A DNA stretch of 64,000 bases from an uncultured Bacteroidales bacterium (lineage in GTDB: Bacteria > Bacteroidota > Bacteroidia > Bacteroidales > UBA932). The stretch's first letter is position 1. The number at the start of each line of letters is the position of its first letter. Below are positions 18,722-26,962 of the stretch, piece by piece. The stretch spans positions 62,001 through 126,000 of the forward strand of contig ONCE01000007.1 of assembly GCA_900316245.1 (NCBI GenBank). The letters are read 5' to 3'. The position numbers and the translations under genes were made by a program. The notes below the pieces were generated by a model. It worked only from the letters and a program-made list of their open reading frames with translations. It was not told the origin of the DNA and did no database searches.

Positions 18722-20341
18722 CTATTCCATTAATTTCTTGTACTTGAAGCGCTTGGGCTCGGTGTCTCCCAGACGCATCTTCCGGTTCTCTTCGTACTCC
18801 TGGTAGTTGCCCTCGAAGAACACTACCTGGCCATCTCCTTCGTAGGCCAGGATGTGGGTGGCAATGCGGTCCAGGAACCAGCGGTCGTGGCTCACCACAA
18901 CGGCGCATCCGGCAAAGCCGTCCAGACCTTCTTCCAGGGCGCGGATGGTGTTTACGTCCACGTCGTTGGTAGGTTCGTCCAGCAGGAGCACGTTGCCTTC
19001 GTCCTTCTTCTCCTGGTCTGCACCGGAGAAGTTGAAGCGGGACACCCAGGCGCGGGCGTTCACGTCCCGGCCGCCCATACGTACCCACTCGGAATTGCCC
19101 GCAATGGTCTCGTAGACCGTCTTGTCAGGATCTATGCTGCGGTGCTGCTGGTCCACATAGGAGATTTTGACCGTTTCTCCAATCTCAATGGTTCCGCTGT
19201 CCGGCTGCTCGATGCCCATAATGAGGCGGAAGAGCGTGGTCTTACCGGCACCGTTGGGGCCGATTACACCCACGATGCCTGCCGGGGGCAGTTCGAAGGT
19301 CAGGTGCTCGAACAGCAGCTTGTCTCCGTAGGCCTTGGAGACATCGTTGAAGCGGATGACCTTGTTGCCCAGGTGCGGTCCGTTGGGAATATAGATTTCC
19401 AGATTGGCTTCTTTTTGCTTGGCGTCTGCCGCGGCCAGTTTCTCGTAGGCTCCCAGACGGGCTTTCTGCTTGGCCTGACGGGCCTTGGGGGCCATACGCA
19501 CCCATTCGAGTTCCCGCTCCAGGGTCTTGCGGCGCTTGCTTTCGGCCTTTTCTTCCATAGCCAGGCGCTTGGTCTTCTGGTCCAGCCAGGAGGAGTAGTT
19601 GCCCTTCCAGGGAATGCCTTCTCCACGGTCCAGTTCCAGGATCCAGCCGGCCACGTTGTCCAGGAAGTAACGGTCGTGCGTGACGGCTATCACCGTACCC
19701 TTGTACTGCTGCAGGTGGGCTTCCAACCATTGGATGGACTCCGTGTCCAGGTGGTTGGTGGGCTCATCGAGGAGGAGCACGTCGGGCTCGCTCAGGAGCA
19801 GGCGGCACAGGGCCACGCGGCGGCGCTCACCGCCGGAAAGCTCCTTGATCTTCTGGTCTGAAGGCGGGCACTGGAGGGCGTCCATAGCCCTTTCCAGTTT
19901 GGAGTCTATCTCCCAGCCGTTCACGTGGTCTATCTTTTCCGTGAGTTCTCCCTGGCGCTCGATGAGGCGGTTCATCTCGTCGTCGTCAAGGGGCTCCATA
20001 AACTTGAGGGAGATTTCGTTGTACTCCTGCAGGATGTCCATCACCTCTTGCACGCCTTCCTGCACTACCTCCAGCACGGTCTTCTCCGGGTCCATCTGGG
20101 GCTCCTGCTCCAGGTAACCCACGGTGTAGCCGGGGGCCCAGACCACCTCTCCCTTGTAGGATTTTTCAACACCGGCGATGATCTTCAGCAGCGTGGACTT
20201 ACCGGAACCGTTGAGACCTATGATACCAATCTTGGCGCCGTAGAAGAAGCTAAGGTAAATGTCTTTGAGGATGACTTTATTGTTGTGGGGAAGCACTTTT
20301 CCCACCCCGTTCATGGAGAAGATAATTTTTTCGTCGGCCAT
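18722..20341 (-). CDS. ettA: Energy-dependent translational throttle protein EttA, missing NBD2 signature motif
   Basis: ABC-F protein that gates the ribosome in response to ATP/ADP. NBD1 is complete: Walker A GLNGSGKST 42-50, signature LSGGERRR 168-175, Walker B LLLDEPTNH 189-197. The arm and linker follow, and NBD2 Walker A is GPNGAGKTT 361-369. The expected stretch with the second LSGGE signature is absent. The sequence passes from SGADQEKK (439-446) straight to DEGNVLLLDEPTND, an in-frame loss of about 20 residues at base 19003/19004. At 539 residues it is shorter than the roughly 555-560 usual. Without the second signature one composite ATP site should fail, unless this is an assembly or sequencing error. 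Confidence 0.93.
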   Translation of the reverse strand: MADEKIIFSMNGVGKVLPHNNKVILKDIYLSFFYGAKIGIIGLNGSGKSTLLKIIAGVEKSYKGEVVWAPGYTVGYLEQEPQMDPEKTVLEVVQEGVQEVMDILQEYNEISLKFMEPLDDDEMNRLIERQGELTEKIDHVNGWEIDSKLERAMDALQCPPSDQKIKELSGGERRRVALCRLLLSEPDVLLLDEPTNHLDTESIQWLEAHLQQYKGTVIAVTHDRYFLDNVAGWILELDRGEGIPWKGNYSSWLDQKTKRLAMEEKAESKRRKTLERELEWVRMAPKARQAKQKARLGAYEKLAAADAKQKEANLEIYIPNGPHLGNKVIRFNDVSKAYGDKLLFEHLTFELPPAGIVGVIGPNGAGKTTLFRLIMGIEQPDSGTIEIGETVKISYVDQQHRSIDPDKTVYETIAGNSEWVRMGGRDVNARAWVSRFNFSGADQEKKDEGNVLLLDEPTNDVDVNTIRALEEGLDGFAGCAVVVSHDRWFLDRIATHILAYEGDGQVVFFEGNYQEYEENRKMRLGDTEPKRFKYKKLME

Positions 20342-20360
20342 AGGTTAGTGTTTATCGTGA

Positions 20361-20389
20361 CAAAGATAGTGAAAAAATTCGTACCTTTA
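20361..20389. promoter_or_regulatory. Divergent promoter region between ettA and GH9 gene
   Basis: TATCTTTG on the minus strand (20361-20368) lies 19 bases from the ettA ATG. On the plus strand TACCTTTA (20382-20389), one mismatch from TAnnTTTG, lies 4 bases from the GH9 ATG. Confidence 0.45.
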
Positions 20390-20393
20390 TAGT

Positions 20394-22847
20394 ATGAAAC
20401 AAGCACTGACCACACTTCTTTTCCTGCTAAGCGCATTGACTCTGAGCGCAGAAGGCTGGATCCGCATCAATCAGTTGGGCTATCAGCCCCAGGCCACCAA
20501 GGTAGCCGTCTATATGGGAGACCGGGCTCCGGAGCATTTCCGGCTGGTGGACGCCCTCACCGGAGAGGTTGTCTTTACCGGCGTGGCTAAACCCACCGGT
20601 CCCCTGGGACAGATGGCCGCTACCGCCCGGCTGGATTTCAGCAGCTTCGGGCGGGAAGGAGCCTACCGCATCGAGGCCGAAGGTGCCGCATCGGAGAGCT
20701 TTCCCATCGGCCCCGGCGTATATGACGGCGTGGCCGATTTTGTGCTTAACTATATGCGTCAGCAGCGCTGCGGCTGGAATCCTTTCCTGAAGGACAGCTG
20801 CCACGTGAAGGACGCCATCATTGTGAACCATCCCACCAAGAGCGGACAGTACCTGGACGTCCGCGGCGGCTGGCACGACGCCTCCGACTGCCTCCAGTAC
20901 ACCGCCACCACGGCCAATGCCGTCTACCAGATGGCCTACGCCTATGAGCAGAACCCCGATGCCTTCGGGGACTTCTATGCCACCGACGGCACCCCCGGCT
21001 CCAACGGCATTCCCGACATTGTGGACGAGATCCGCTGGGGCCTGGACTGGCTGGACCGGATGAACCCCGAACCCGGAGAATTCTACAACCAGCTGGCCGA
21101 CGACCGCGACCACGTGGGGATGCGCAAGCCTCCGCTGGACCAGGCAGATTATGGCTGGGGGCCCGGCAGCTATCGGCCCGTCTACTTCTGCACCGGAACG
21201 CCCCAGCAGCGGGGAAAACGGGGAGACAAGAATGCCTCCACGGGCCTGGCCAGCACCACCGGCAAATATGCATCGGCCTTTACCATCGGCAGCCGCGTAC
21301 TGGCTCCCTTCTATCCGGAACTGGCGGCCCGCATCAAGGAGAAGGCCCTGGATGCCTGGAAGACCGGCGTGGAGCATCCCGGCGTATCGCAGACGGTATC
21401 CATCGTGAGCCCCTACATCTATGAAGAAGACAACTGGGTGGACGATATGGAACTGGCCGGTATGGAACTCTACCGCAGCACCGGAGACCGTTCCTACCTG
21501 ATGCAGGCCATCGAGTACGGCCGGCGGGAGCCCATTACCCCCTGGATGGGGGCCGACAGCGCCCGCCACTACCAGTGGTATCCCTTTATGAATATGGGTC
21601 ACGTGCAACTGGCCCGGGAAGGCAAGGAAGAGTTTGTGCGCAACCTGCGCAGCGGTATCTCCCGCACCTTTGAGAAGGCCGTGGACCATCCTTTCCTGTA
21701 CGGCATCCCCGGCACCTGGTGCTCCAACAACCTCACTGCCGCTATGTTGTCGCAGTGCATCCTGTACCGTCAGCTCACCGGAGACCTCACTTACCAGGAA
21801 ATGGAGGGAGCCCTGAGAGACTGGCTCCTGGGCTGCAATCCCTGGGGCGTGAGTATGATTGTGGAACTGCCCCGCGGCGGCAACTACCCCACCCAGCCGC
21901 ACTCGTTCATCATCAATGAAAAACTGGGCAACACCACCGGCGGCCTGGTGGACGGTCCGGTATACAGCACCATCTTCGGCTCCCTGCTGGGCATCAGCAC
22001 GGAGGGCGGCAAGAACTACGAGGAGTTCCAGCCCGGACGCATCGTTTACCACGATTCCACCCACGATTACTCCACCAACGAGCCCACGATGGACGGCACG
22101 GCGTCCCTCACTTTCCCCTTCAGCGCCTACCAGATGGAAGGAAAGCATAAAGCCGATAAGAACGTCCGCTTCCAGGGCGGCATTGTGCGCACGGATCCTT
22201 CCAAGAAGCACATCAGCCTGGTCTTCACCGCCGCCGACAAGGCCGACGGTGCCCCGGCCATCCGCAAAGCCCTGAAGGCAGCCGGCGTCCAAGGCGCCTT
22301 CTTCTTCACGGGCGAGTTCTTTGAAAAGTTCCCGGAAGTAGTGAAAGGTTTGCTGGCGGATGGCCACTATGTGGGCAGCCACAGCTACGGCCACCTTCTC
22401 TACGCGCCCTGGGAAGACCGCAGCCAGCTGCTGGTCACCCGCGAGGAGTTTGAGGAAGACCTCCGCCACAGCTATGCGGTGATGGCTCCCTTCGGCATTA
22501 CCCCTTCATCGGCCCCTCTCTTTATGCCGCCGTACGAGTACTACAACGCCACCATCGCGTCCTGGGCACAGTCCCTGGGGCTGCAGGTGGTCAATTACAC
22601 CTCCGGCACCTACACCAACGGAGACTACACCACGCCCGAGATGAAGAACTACTACAGCAGCAAGTTCCTCTGGGACAAGGTGCTGCAGATTGAGAAAGAG
22701 AAAGGCCTCAACGGCGACATCCTGCTCATCCACCTGGGCACCGAAGAAGCCCGCACGGATAAATTCTACAACCGGCTGCCGGACCTCATCCGCACGCTCA
22801 AACGCAAAGGCTACGAGTTTGTTCCGCTGACGGAAGCGGTGAAGTAG
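20394..22847 (+). CDS. GH9 endoglucanase with C-terminal NodB-like polysaccharide deacetylase domain
   Basis: 817 residues. A signal peptide (1-19) precedes a CelD-type N-terminal Ig domain (about 20-110, starting WIRINQLGYQP) and an inverting GH9 catalytic domain. The nucleophilic-water aspartates are D162 and D165 in GGWHDASDCLQY; the general acid is E563 in TNEPTMDG. The last 200 residues (about 618-817) form a NodB/CE4-like domain with metal-binding HSYGH at 663-667, MPPYEYYN in place of RPPY, and ILLIHLGT; motif 1 is degenerate (VFTAADKADG). Likely substrates are beta-1,4-glucans such as cellulose, xyloglucan or glucomannan, possibly acetylated. Not within the PUL; own promoter. Confidence 0.88.
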   Translation: MKQALTTLLFLLSALTLSAEGWIRINQLGYQPQATKVAVYMGDRAPEHFRLVDALTGEVVFTGVAKPTGPLGQMAATARLDFSSFGREGAYRIEAEGAASESFPIGPGVYDGVADFVLNYMRQQRCGWNPFLKDSCHVKDAIIVNHPTKSGQYLDVRGGWHDASDCLQYTATTANAVYQMAYAYEQNPDAFGDFYATDGTPGSNGIPDIVDEIRWGLDWLDRMNPEPGEFYNQLADDRDHVGMRKPPLDQADYGWGPGSYRPVYFCTGTPQQRGKRGDKNASTGLASTTGKYASAFTIGSRVLAPFYPELAARIKEKALDAWKTGVEHPGVSQTVSIVSPYIYEEDNWVDDMELAGMELYRSTGDRSYLMQAIEYGRREPITPWMGADSARHYQWYPFMNMGHVQLAREGKEEFVRNLRSGISRTFEKAVDHPFLYGIPGTWCSNNLTAAMLSQCILYRQLTGDLTYQEMEGALRDWLLGCNPWGVSMIVELPRGGNYPTQPHSFIINEKLGNTTGGLVDGPVYSTIFGSLLGISTEGGKNYEEFQPGRIVYHDSTHDYSTNEPTMDGTASLTFPFSAYQMEGKHKADKNVRFQGGIVRTDPSKKHISLVFTAADKADGAPAIRKALKAAGVQGAFFFTGEFFEKFPEVVKGLLADGHYVGSHSYGHLLYAPWEDRSQLLVTREEFEEDLRHSYAVMAPFGITPSSAPLFMPPYEYYNATIASWAQSLGLQVVNYTSGTYTNGDYTTPEMKNYYSSKFLWDKVLQIEKEKGLNGDILLIHLGTEEARTDKFYNRLPDLIRTLKRKGYEFVPLTEAVK

Positions 22848-22862
22848 TTCAAAGATTTTTTG

Positions 22863-22870
22863 TATCTTTG
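22863..22870 (+). promoter_or_regulatory. -7 box of polA promoter
   Basis: TATCTTTG, matching TAnnTTTG, ends 7 bases before the polA ATG, so the transcript would be nearly leaderless. No TTTG at the usual -33 distance. Confidence 0.45.
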
Positions 22871-22877
22871 ACATTCT

Positions 22878-25508
22878 ATGGACAAACTCTTCCTTATAGA
22901 CGGACACGCGCTGGTGTTCAAGATGTACTACGCATTCCTGCGCAGGCCCATGATCAATTCCAAAGGGGCCGATATGTCCATCCTCTATGGCTTCACCAAG
23001 TACCTGCTGGAAATGCTGGAGCGGGAGAAGCCCACGCACGTGGCGGTGGCTTTTGACCCGCCGGGCGGCACCTTCCGGAACCAGCTTTATCCGGAGTACA
23101 AGGGCACGCGCCCCCCTACCCCGCAGTTGGTCATTGAAGCCCTGGAGCCCCTTACGGAGCTGGTGCAGAGTATGAACATCCCCGTACTGATGATCCCCGG
23201 CTTCGAGGCCGATGACGTGCTGGGAAGCGCCGCTACCCAGTACGCCTCCGATAAGCTGGACGTCTATATGGTAACACCCGACAAGGACTACGGGCAGCTC
23301 ATCGGCCCTCACGCCTTCCAGCTCAAGCCCGGCAAGTCCGGGGCCGAAGCCGAGCTGGTGACCAGCGCCACCCTCTGCGAGAAGTGGGGCATCTCCAGCC
23401 CCGCTCAGGTGATTGACATGCTGGCCATCTGCGGAGATACCGCCGACAACGTGCCCGGCGTGAAGGGTGTTGGCGAAGTGGGAGCCGCCAAGCTCATTGC
23501 CAAGTACGGCACCGTGGAAAACATCTACGACCACCTGTCCGAACTCACGCCCCGCCTGCAGGCCCAGTTTGAGGAAGCCCGTCCGCATATGGCCCTGTCC
23601 AAGACCCTGGTCACCATCAAGACGGATATGGACCTCCCAGTTACGCTGGAAGATATGCGTTACACCGGGCAGTTCTCCCCTGCCCTGGCCCAGCTTTTCG
23701 GCCAATACGAATTCACCTCTCTTAAAAAATACCTGAACGGGCAAACTGTCGCAAGCCAGTCGTTACACGATTCCAGCCCTTTTTGCGTAACCGCTGGCTC
23801 TCCGGAGCCACCCGCTACGCAAATAAGCCCTGTTTTGCGTAACGTGTGGCAACTGCTAGAAAGCAAGCCCACCAAAATTGGGCTTACCGTATCCCCTTCC
23901 AGGATTATCCTGAGCGATGGACAGAACGTAGCCGTTACCACCCATCCCAAGGAGGTCCAGGCCCTCTTGGAAGACCCTGAAGTGGCCAAGTATGGCGTGG
24001 ACCTGAAAAAGATGGCCAACCTGCTGGCGGCAGAGGGCATTAGCCTGGAGGGCCAATGGAACGACATTGAGCTGATGCACTATGTGCTCAATCCGGAGCG
24101 CAGCCACGAGCTGGCAGCCCTGGCACAGACCTACCTGGGCGTGTCGCTGGAAGAGTCCGCTGCCCCGGTGCAGACGGGTTCCCTCTTTGACGACGCCCCG
24201 GAAGAAGACGACTCCCCCCGTTTCAAGGAGGCGGCCGTGCTCATTCCCCTGGGAGACAGGCTCCGCGAGAACCTCCCGGACTTCTACGACAGTATGGAAG
24301 AGCCCCTGGCCAAAGTCCTGGCCCAGATGGAAAGGGACGGCGTCAAGGTAGACCTCTCCCAGCTCAAGGTCTTTGCCGACGAGCTGAGGAAAGAACTGGC
24401 CCAGCGCGAAGCCCGCATCCGGGAAATGGCCGACGAGCCCACCCTCAACATTTCCTCCCCCAAGCAGGTGGGAGACCTTCTGTTTGACAAACTCAAACTG
24501 GATCCCAAGGCCAAGAAAAGCGGCAACAAGAGCCAGTACACCACCGATGAAGCCACCCTGGTGGCCATAGCCGACCGCCACCCCATCGTAGACGAAATCC
24601 TGGAATTCCGGGCCGTCAAGAAACTGCTGTCCACCTACATCGAGCCCTTCCCTTCCTACATCTCCGAGAAGGACGGCCGGGTGCACACCACCTTCAACCA
24701 GGCCCTCACGGCCACCGGCCGCCTGTCCAGTTCCAACCCCAACCTCCAGAACATCCCGGTGCGCACGGAGCGGGGCAAGGAGATTCGCAAAGCTTTTGTT
24801 CCGGGCATTCCGGACGGGCTCATCGTAAGCGCCGACTACTCCCAGATAGAGCTCCGCATCATGGCCCACCTGAGCTGCGATACGCACCTCACCCAGGCCT
24901 TCCGTGACGGGGTGGACGTACACGCCGCCACCGCCGCCAAGATCTTCAAGATTCCGGTGGAGGAAGTCACGCGCGAGCAGCGCGGTATGGCCAAGACGGC
25001 CAACTTCGGGATTATGTACGGTATCTCCTCCTTCGGCCTGGCCCAGCGGCTGCATCTTTCCCGCAGCGCCGCCAAGGAACTCATAGACGATTACTTCACC
25101 GCCTTCCCGGCCATCCGTTCCTTCATTGACGACAGCATTGCCTTCGCCCGGGAGAACGGCTATGTGGAGACCCTCTTCGGCCGCCGGCGGTACCTGCCCG
25201 ACATATCGGCCCGAAATGCTACCGTACGGGCCCTGGCGGAAAGAAACGCCGTCAACGCCCCCATCCAGGGGACCTCGGCCGATATCATCAAACTGGCTAT
25301 GATCCGCGTGGCGCAGAAGCTTAAGGAGAGCGGCCTCAAGAGCCGGATGGTGCTGCAGATTCACGACGAACTGCTTTTCGAGGCACCCGCCGCCGAAGTG
25401 CCGCAGCTCCAGGCGCTGGTGAAAGACGCGATGGAGAATGTGATGCAGCTCTCCGTTCCCCTCACCGTGGAATGCAGCGCCGGAAACAATTGGTTGGAAG
25501 CCCATTAG
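22878..25508 (+). CDS. polA: DNA polymerase I
   Basis: 876-residue repair and Okazaki-fragment polymerase. The N-terminal 5' nuclease (1-270) shows DGHALVFKMYYAF, GFEADDVLGS, TPDKDYGQL and GDTADNVPGVKGVG. The polymerase domain has motif A (SADYSQIELR), motif B (RGMAKTANFGIMYG) and motif C (LQIHDELLFE). The middle 3'-5' exonuclease domain is shrunken and lacks the DTET motif and the metal-binding Tyr-Asp, so proofreading should be absent. The linker between nuclease and exonuclease remnant contains a palindromic segment (23775-23843). Shorter than the roughly 930-950 residues of proofreading homologues. It is followed 4 bases later by the sigma factor gene. Confidence 0.96.
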   Translation: MDKLFLIDGHALVFKMYYAFLRRPMINSKGADMSILYGFTKYLLEMLEREKPTHVAVAFDPPGGTFRNQLYPEYKGTRPPTPQLVIEALEPLTELVQSMNIPVLMIPGFEADDVLGSAATQYASDKLDVYMVTPDKDYGQLIGPHAFQLKPGKSGAEAELVTSATLCEKWGISSPAQVIDMLAICGDTADNVPGVKGVGEVGAAKLIAKYGTVENIYDHLSELTPRLQAQFEEARPHMALSKTLVTIKTDMDLPVTLEDMRYTGQFSPALAQLFGQYEFTSLKKYLNGQTVASQSLHDSSPFCVTAGSPEPPATQISPVLRNVWQLLESKPTKIGLTVSPSRIILSDGQNVAVTTHPKEVQALLEDPEVAKYGVDLKKMANLLAAEGISLEGQWNDIELMHYVLNPERSHELAALAQTYLGVSLEESAAPVQTGSLFDDAPEEDDSPRFKEAAVLIPLGDRLRENLPDFYDSMEEPLAKVLAQMERDGVKVDLSQLKVFADELRKELAQREARIREMADEPTLNISSPKQVGDLLFDKLKLDPKAKKSGNKSQYTTDEATLVAIADRHPIVDEILEFRAVKKLLSTYIEPFPSYISEKDGRVHTTFNQALTATGRLSSSNPNLQNIPVRTERGKEIRKAFVPGIPDGLIVSADYSQIELRIMAHLSCDTHLTQAFRDGVDVHAATAAKIFKIPVEEVTREQRGMAKTANFGIMYGISSFGLAQRLHLSRSAAKELIDDYFTAFPAIRSFIDDSIAFARENGYVETLFGRRRYLPDISARNATVRALAERNAVNAPIQGTSADIIKLAMIRVAQKLKESGLKSRMVLQIHDELLFEAPAAEVPQLQALVKDAMENVMQLSVPLTVECSAGNNWLEAH
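23775..23843 (+). repeat. Palindromic/direct-repeat segment inside polA
   Basis: A 42-base imperfect palindrome (23782-23823) pairs TTTGCGTA with TACGCAAA and, inside it, TGGCTC with GAGCCA around a TCCG loop. A direct repeat TTTTGCGTAAC occurs at 23781-23791 and 23833-23843, each preceded by AGCCCT at a 52-base offset. It encodes a Ser/Pro-rich linker that has no counterpart in the conserved parts of PolA. Confidence 0.6.
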
Positions 25509-25512
25509 TAAT

Positions 25513-26061
25513 ATGGAGAAAAAAGAGAAAGAATTGGTGGAGAAGGCCATGCAGGGAGACCAGATGGCCTTCCGTATGTTGTACCAGATGCACGAGAAAG
25601 CGGTCCGCGGCCGTGTGAGCGGTTATTTCCATTGGAAGGCCGATGTGGATGACGTGGTGCTGGAGAGTTTCCAGAAGGCTTTTTCGGCCCTCCAGGGCTT
25701 TGACACTTCCCGGGAGTTCCGCCCCTGGCTGCTCACCATTGCCACCCGTACGGCGCTGGACCACCTGGAGAGCATCAAGCGCGAGACGGAAAAGAAGGAA
25801 GGGGCCGATACCAACCACCCCCTCACCGATTTCACCCCCGAAGAGGAGATTATCAACGACGAGGTGCACGAGCGCCTGATGGGCTTCATCGACGAACTTC
25901 CGTCGCTGTACAAAGACGTGATGATCAAGTATATGATTGAAGAGCTGGAATACGAAGAGATAGCCAAGGAACTGGACCTGGAACTGAACACCGTGCGCAC
26001 CCGCATCCGCCGCGGCAAGCAGCACCTGGCCCAAATGATGGTAAGGGGGGAAGTGGAATGA
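25513..26061 (+). CDS. RNA polymerase sigma-70 family factor (ECF-like)
   Basis: 182 residues. Region 2 spans about residues 10-90 with VDDVVLESFQKAFSALQGFD and FRPWLLTIATRTALDHL. Region 4 spans about 125-175 with ELPSLYKDVMIKYMIEELEYEEIAKELDLELNTVRTRIRRG (seen as several overlapping motifs), a helix-turn-helix that reads -35 elements. No region 1 or 3, hence extracytoplasmic-function type. No anti-sigma gene is adjacent; instead its stop overlaps the rsmG start by 4 bases (ATGA), and it sits 4 bases after polA. Target genes unknown. Confidence 0.88.
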   Translation: MEKKEKELVEKAMQGDQMAFRMLYQMHEKAVRGRVSGYFHWKADVDDVVLESFQKAFSALQGFDTSREFRPWLLTIATRTALDHLESIKRETEKKEGADTNHPLTDFTPEEEIINDEVHERLMGFIDELPSLYKDVMIKYMIEELEYEEIAKELDLELNTVRTRIRRGKQHLAQMMVRGEVE

Positions 26062-26672
26062 CCATAACACCGCAACAAGAGCAGCTCCTGCAGTCGCTGG
26101 AAGGACTGTACCGGGAATGGAACGCCAAGATCAATGTCATTTCCCGGAAAGACATTGACAACGTCTATGAGCACCACGTGCTGCACTCCCTGGCCATAGC
26201 CAAGTACCTGGAAACGGTACCCGGACTGGAAGAGCGTTTTGCCAATGGAGACATCCTGGACCTGGGCACCGGCGGCGGATTCCCGGGCATTCCGCTGGCC
26301 ATCCTCTACCCCCAGGCCCGCTTTACCCTCTGCGACTCCGTGAACAAGAAAACCATTGTGGCAGAGGCTGTCTCCAAGGCCCTGGACCTGAAGAACGTGC
26401 AGGTGGTCAACGCCCGCGCCGAGTCCCTGGGCCGCAATTTTGACTTTGTGGTTTCCCGCGCCGTGGCCTCCCTCACGGACTTCTATCCTTGGGTAAAAGG
26501 ACGCTTCAACAACAGCATCCTGTACCTCAAGGGAGGAGACGTAAACGAAGAGATTTCCCAGCTGATGGCCCGGCATAAGATACGTCCGGGCAAGGTTCAC
26601 ACCTGGCCGGTCTCGTCCTGGCTCCACGATGAGTACTACGACGGAAAACTCGTCATCCACATTGAAAAATAA
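26058..26672 (+). CDS. rsmG: 16S rRNA (guanine527-N7)-methyltransferase
   Basis: 204-residue SAM-dependent enzyme methylating G527 of 16S rRNA; loss in other bacteria gives low-level streptomycin resistance. The N-terminal WNAKINVISRKDIDNVYEHHVLHSL and the SAM-binding DLGTGGGFPGIPLA are diagnostic, followed by RAESLG and VSRAVASL. Full length for Bacteroidota. Overlaps the sigma factor gene by 4 bases, suggesting coupled translation. Confidence 0.95.
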   Translation: MTITPQQEQLLQSLEGLYREWNAKINVISRKDIDNVYEHHVLHSLAIAKYLETVPGLEERFANGDILDLGTGGGFPGIPLAILYPQARFTLCDSVNKKTIVAEAVSKALDLKNVQVVNARAESLGRNFDFVVSRAVASLTDFYPWVKGRFNNSILYLKGGDVNEEISQLMARHKIRPGKVHTWPVSSWLHDEYYDGKLVIHIEK

Positions 26673-26673
26673 T

Positions 26674-26704
26674 TTTGCAGTTTCGTCTAGAATTACTACC
26701 TTTG
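26674..26704 (+). promoter_or_regulatory. Promoter of rpmH
   Basis: TTTG at 26674-26677, 19 bases, then TACCTTTG at 26697-26704: a full match to the Bacteroidota -33/-7 consensus. It overlaps the end of rsmG by no bases and starts 2 bases after its stop. Confidence 0.75.
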
Positions 26705-26739
26705 CAGTCCTTACGCGAAAAATATAAAAAAGAGATATT

Positions 26740-26892
26740 ATGAAAAGAACATTTCAACCTTCCCGTCGCAAGCGTGTGAACAAGCACGGCTTCCGCGCCC
26801 GTATGGCTTCCGCCAACGGCCGCCGCGTTCTGAACGCCCGTCGCCGTCACGCCCGCAAGAAGCTCTCCGTCTCCGACGAAGACCGCTGGTAG
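26740..26892 (+). CDS. rpmH: 50S ribosomal protein L34
   Basis: A 50-residue, Arg/Lys-rich protein starting [20 protein letters not shown] and continuing [16 protein letters not shown], which is unmistakably bacterial L34. Residues 41-50 ([10 protein letters not shown]) are the short acidic tail seen in Bacteroidota L34. Too short for a typical ORF cutoff. It has its own consensus promoter upstream and an intrinsic terminator downstream, so it is monocistronic here; the usual neighbours rnpA and dnaA are absent. Confidence 0.98.
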   Translation: MKRTFQPSRRKRVNKHGFRARMASANGRRVLNARRRHARKKLSVSDEDRW

Positions 26893-26917
26893 TCGCATTT
26901 TTGCACCAAGACACTTA

Positions 26918-26946
26918 CCGCAGACCTTGTCAGGGCTGCGGTTTTT
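26918..26946 (+). terminator. Intrinsic terminator of rpmH
   Basis: CCGCAGACC (26918-26926), loop TTGTCA, then GGGCTGCGG (26933-26941) forms an 8-bp stem with one mismatch, followed by TTTTT. Located 26 bases after the rpmH stop on the same strand. Confidence 0.8.
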
Positions 26947-26949
26947 GTT

Positions 26950-26957
26950 TATATTTG
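26950..26957 (+). promoter_or_regulatory. -7 box of the gene at 26963
   Basis: TATATTTG ends 5 bases before the ATG at 26963 and directly follows the rpmH terminator, implying a leaderless mRNA. Confidence 0.5.
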
Positions 26958-26962
26958 CGGCT

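Noticed and set aside
17649..19088. Possible fusion of the aldose epimerase with an N-terminal extension
   Set aside because: The extra part is in a different frame over ettA, and the signal peptide begins at the ATG at 18719.
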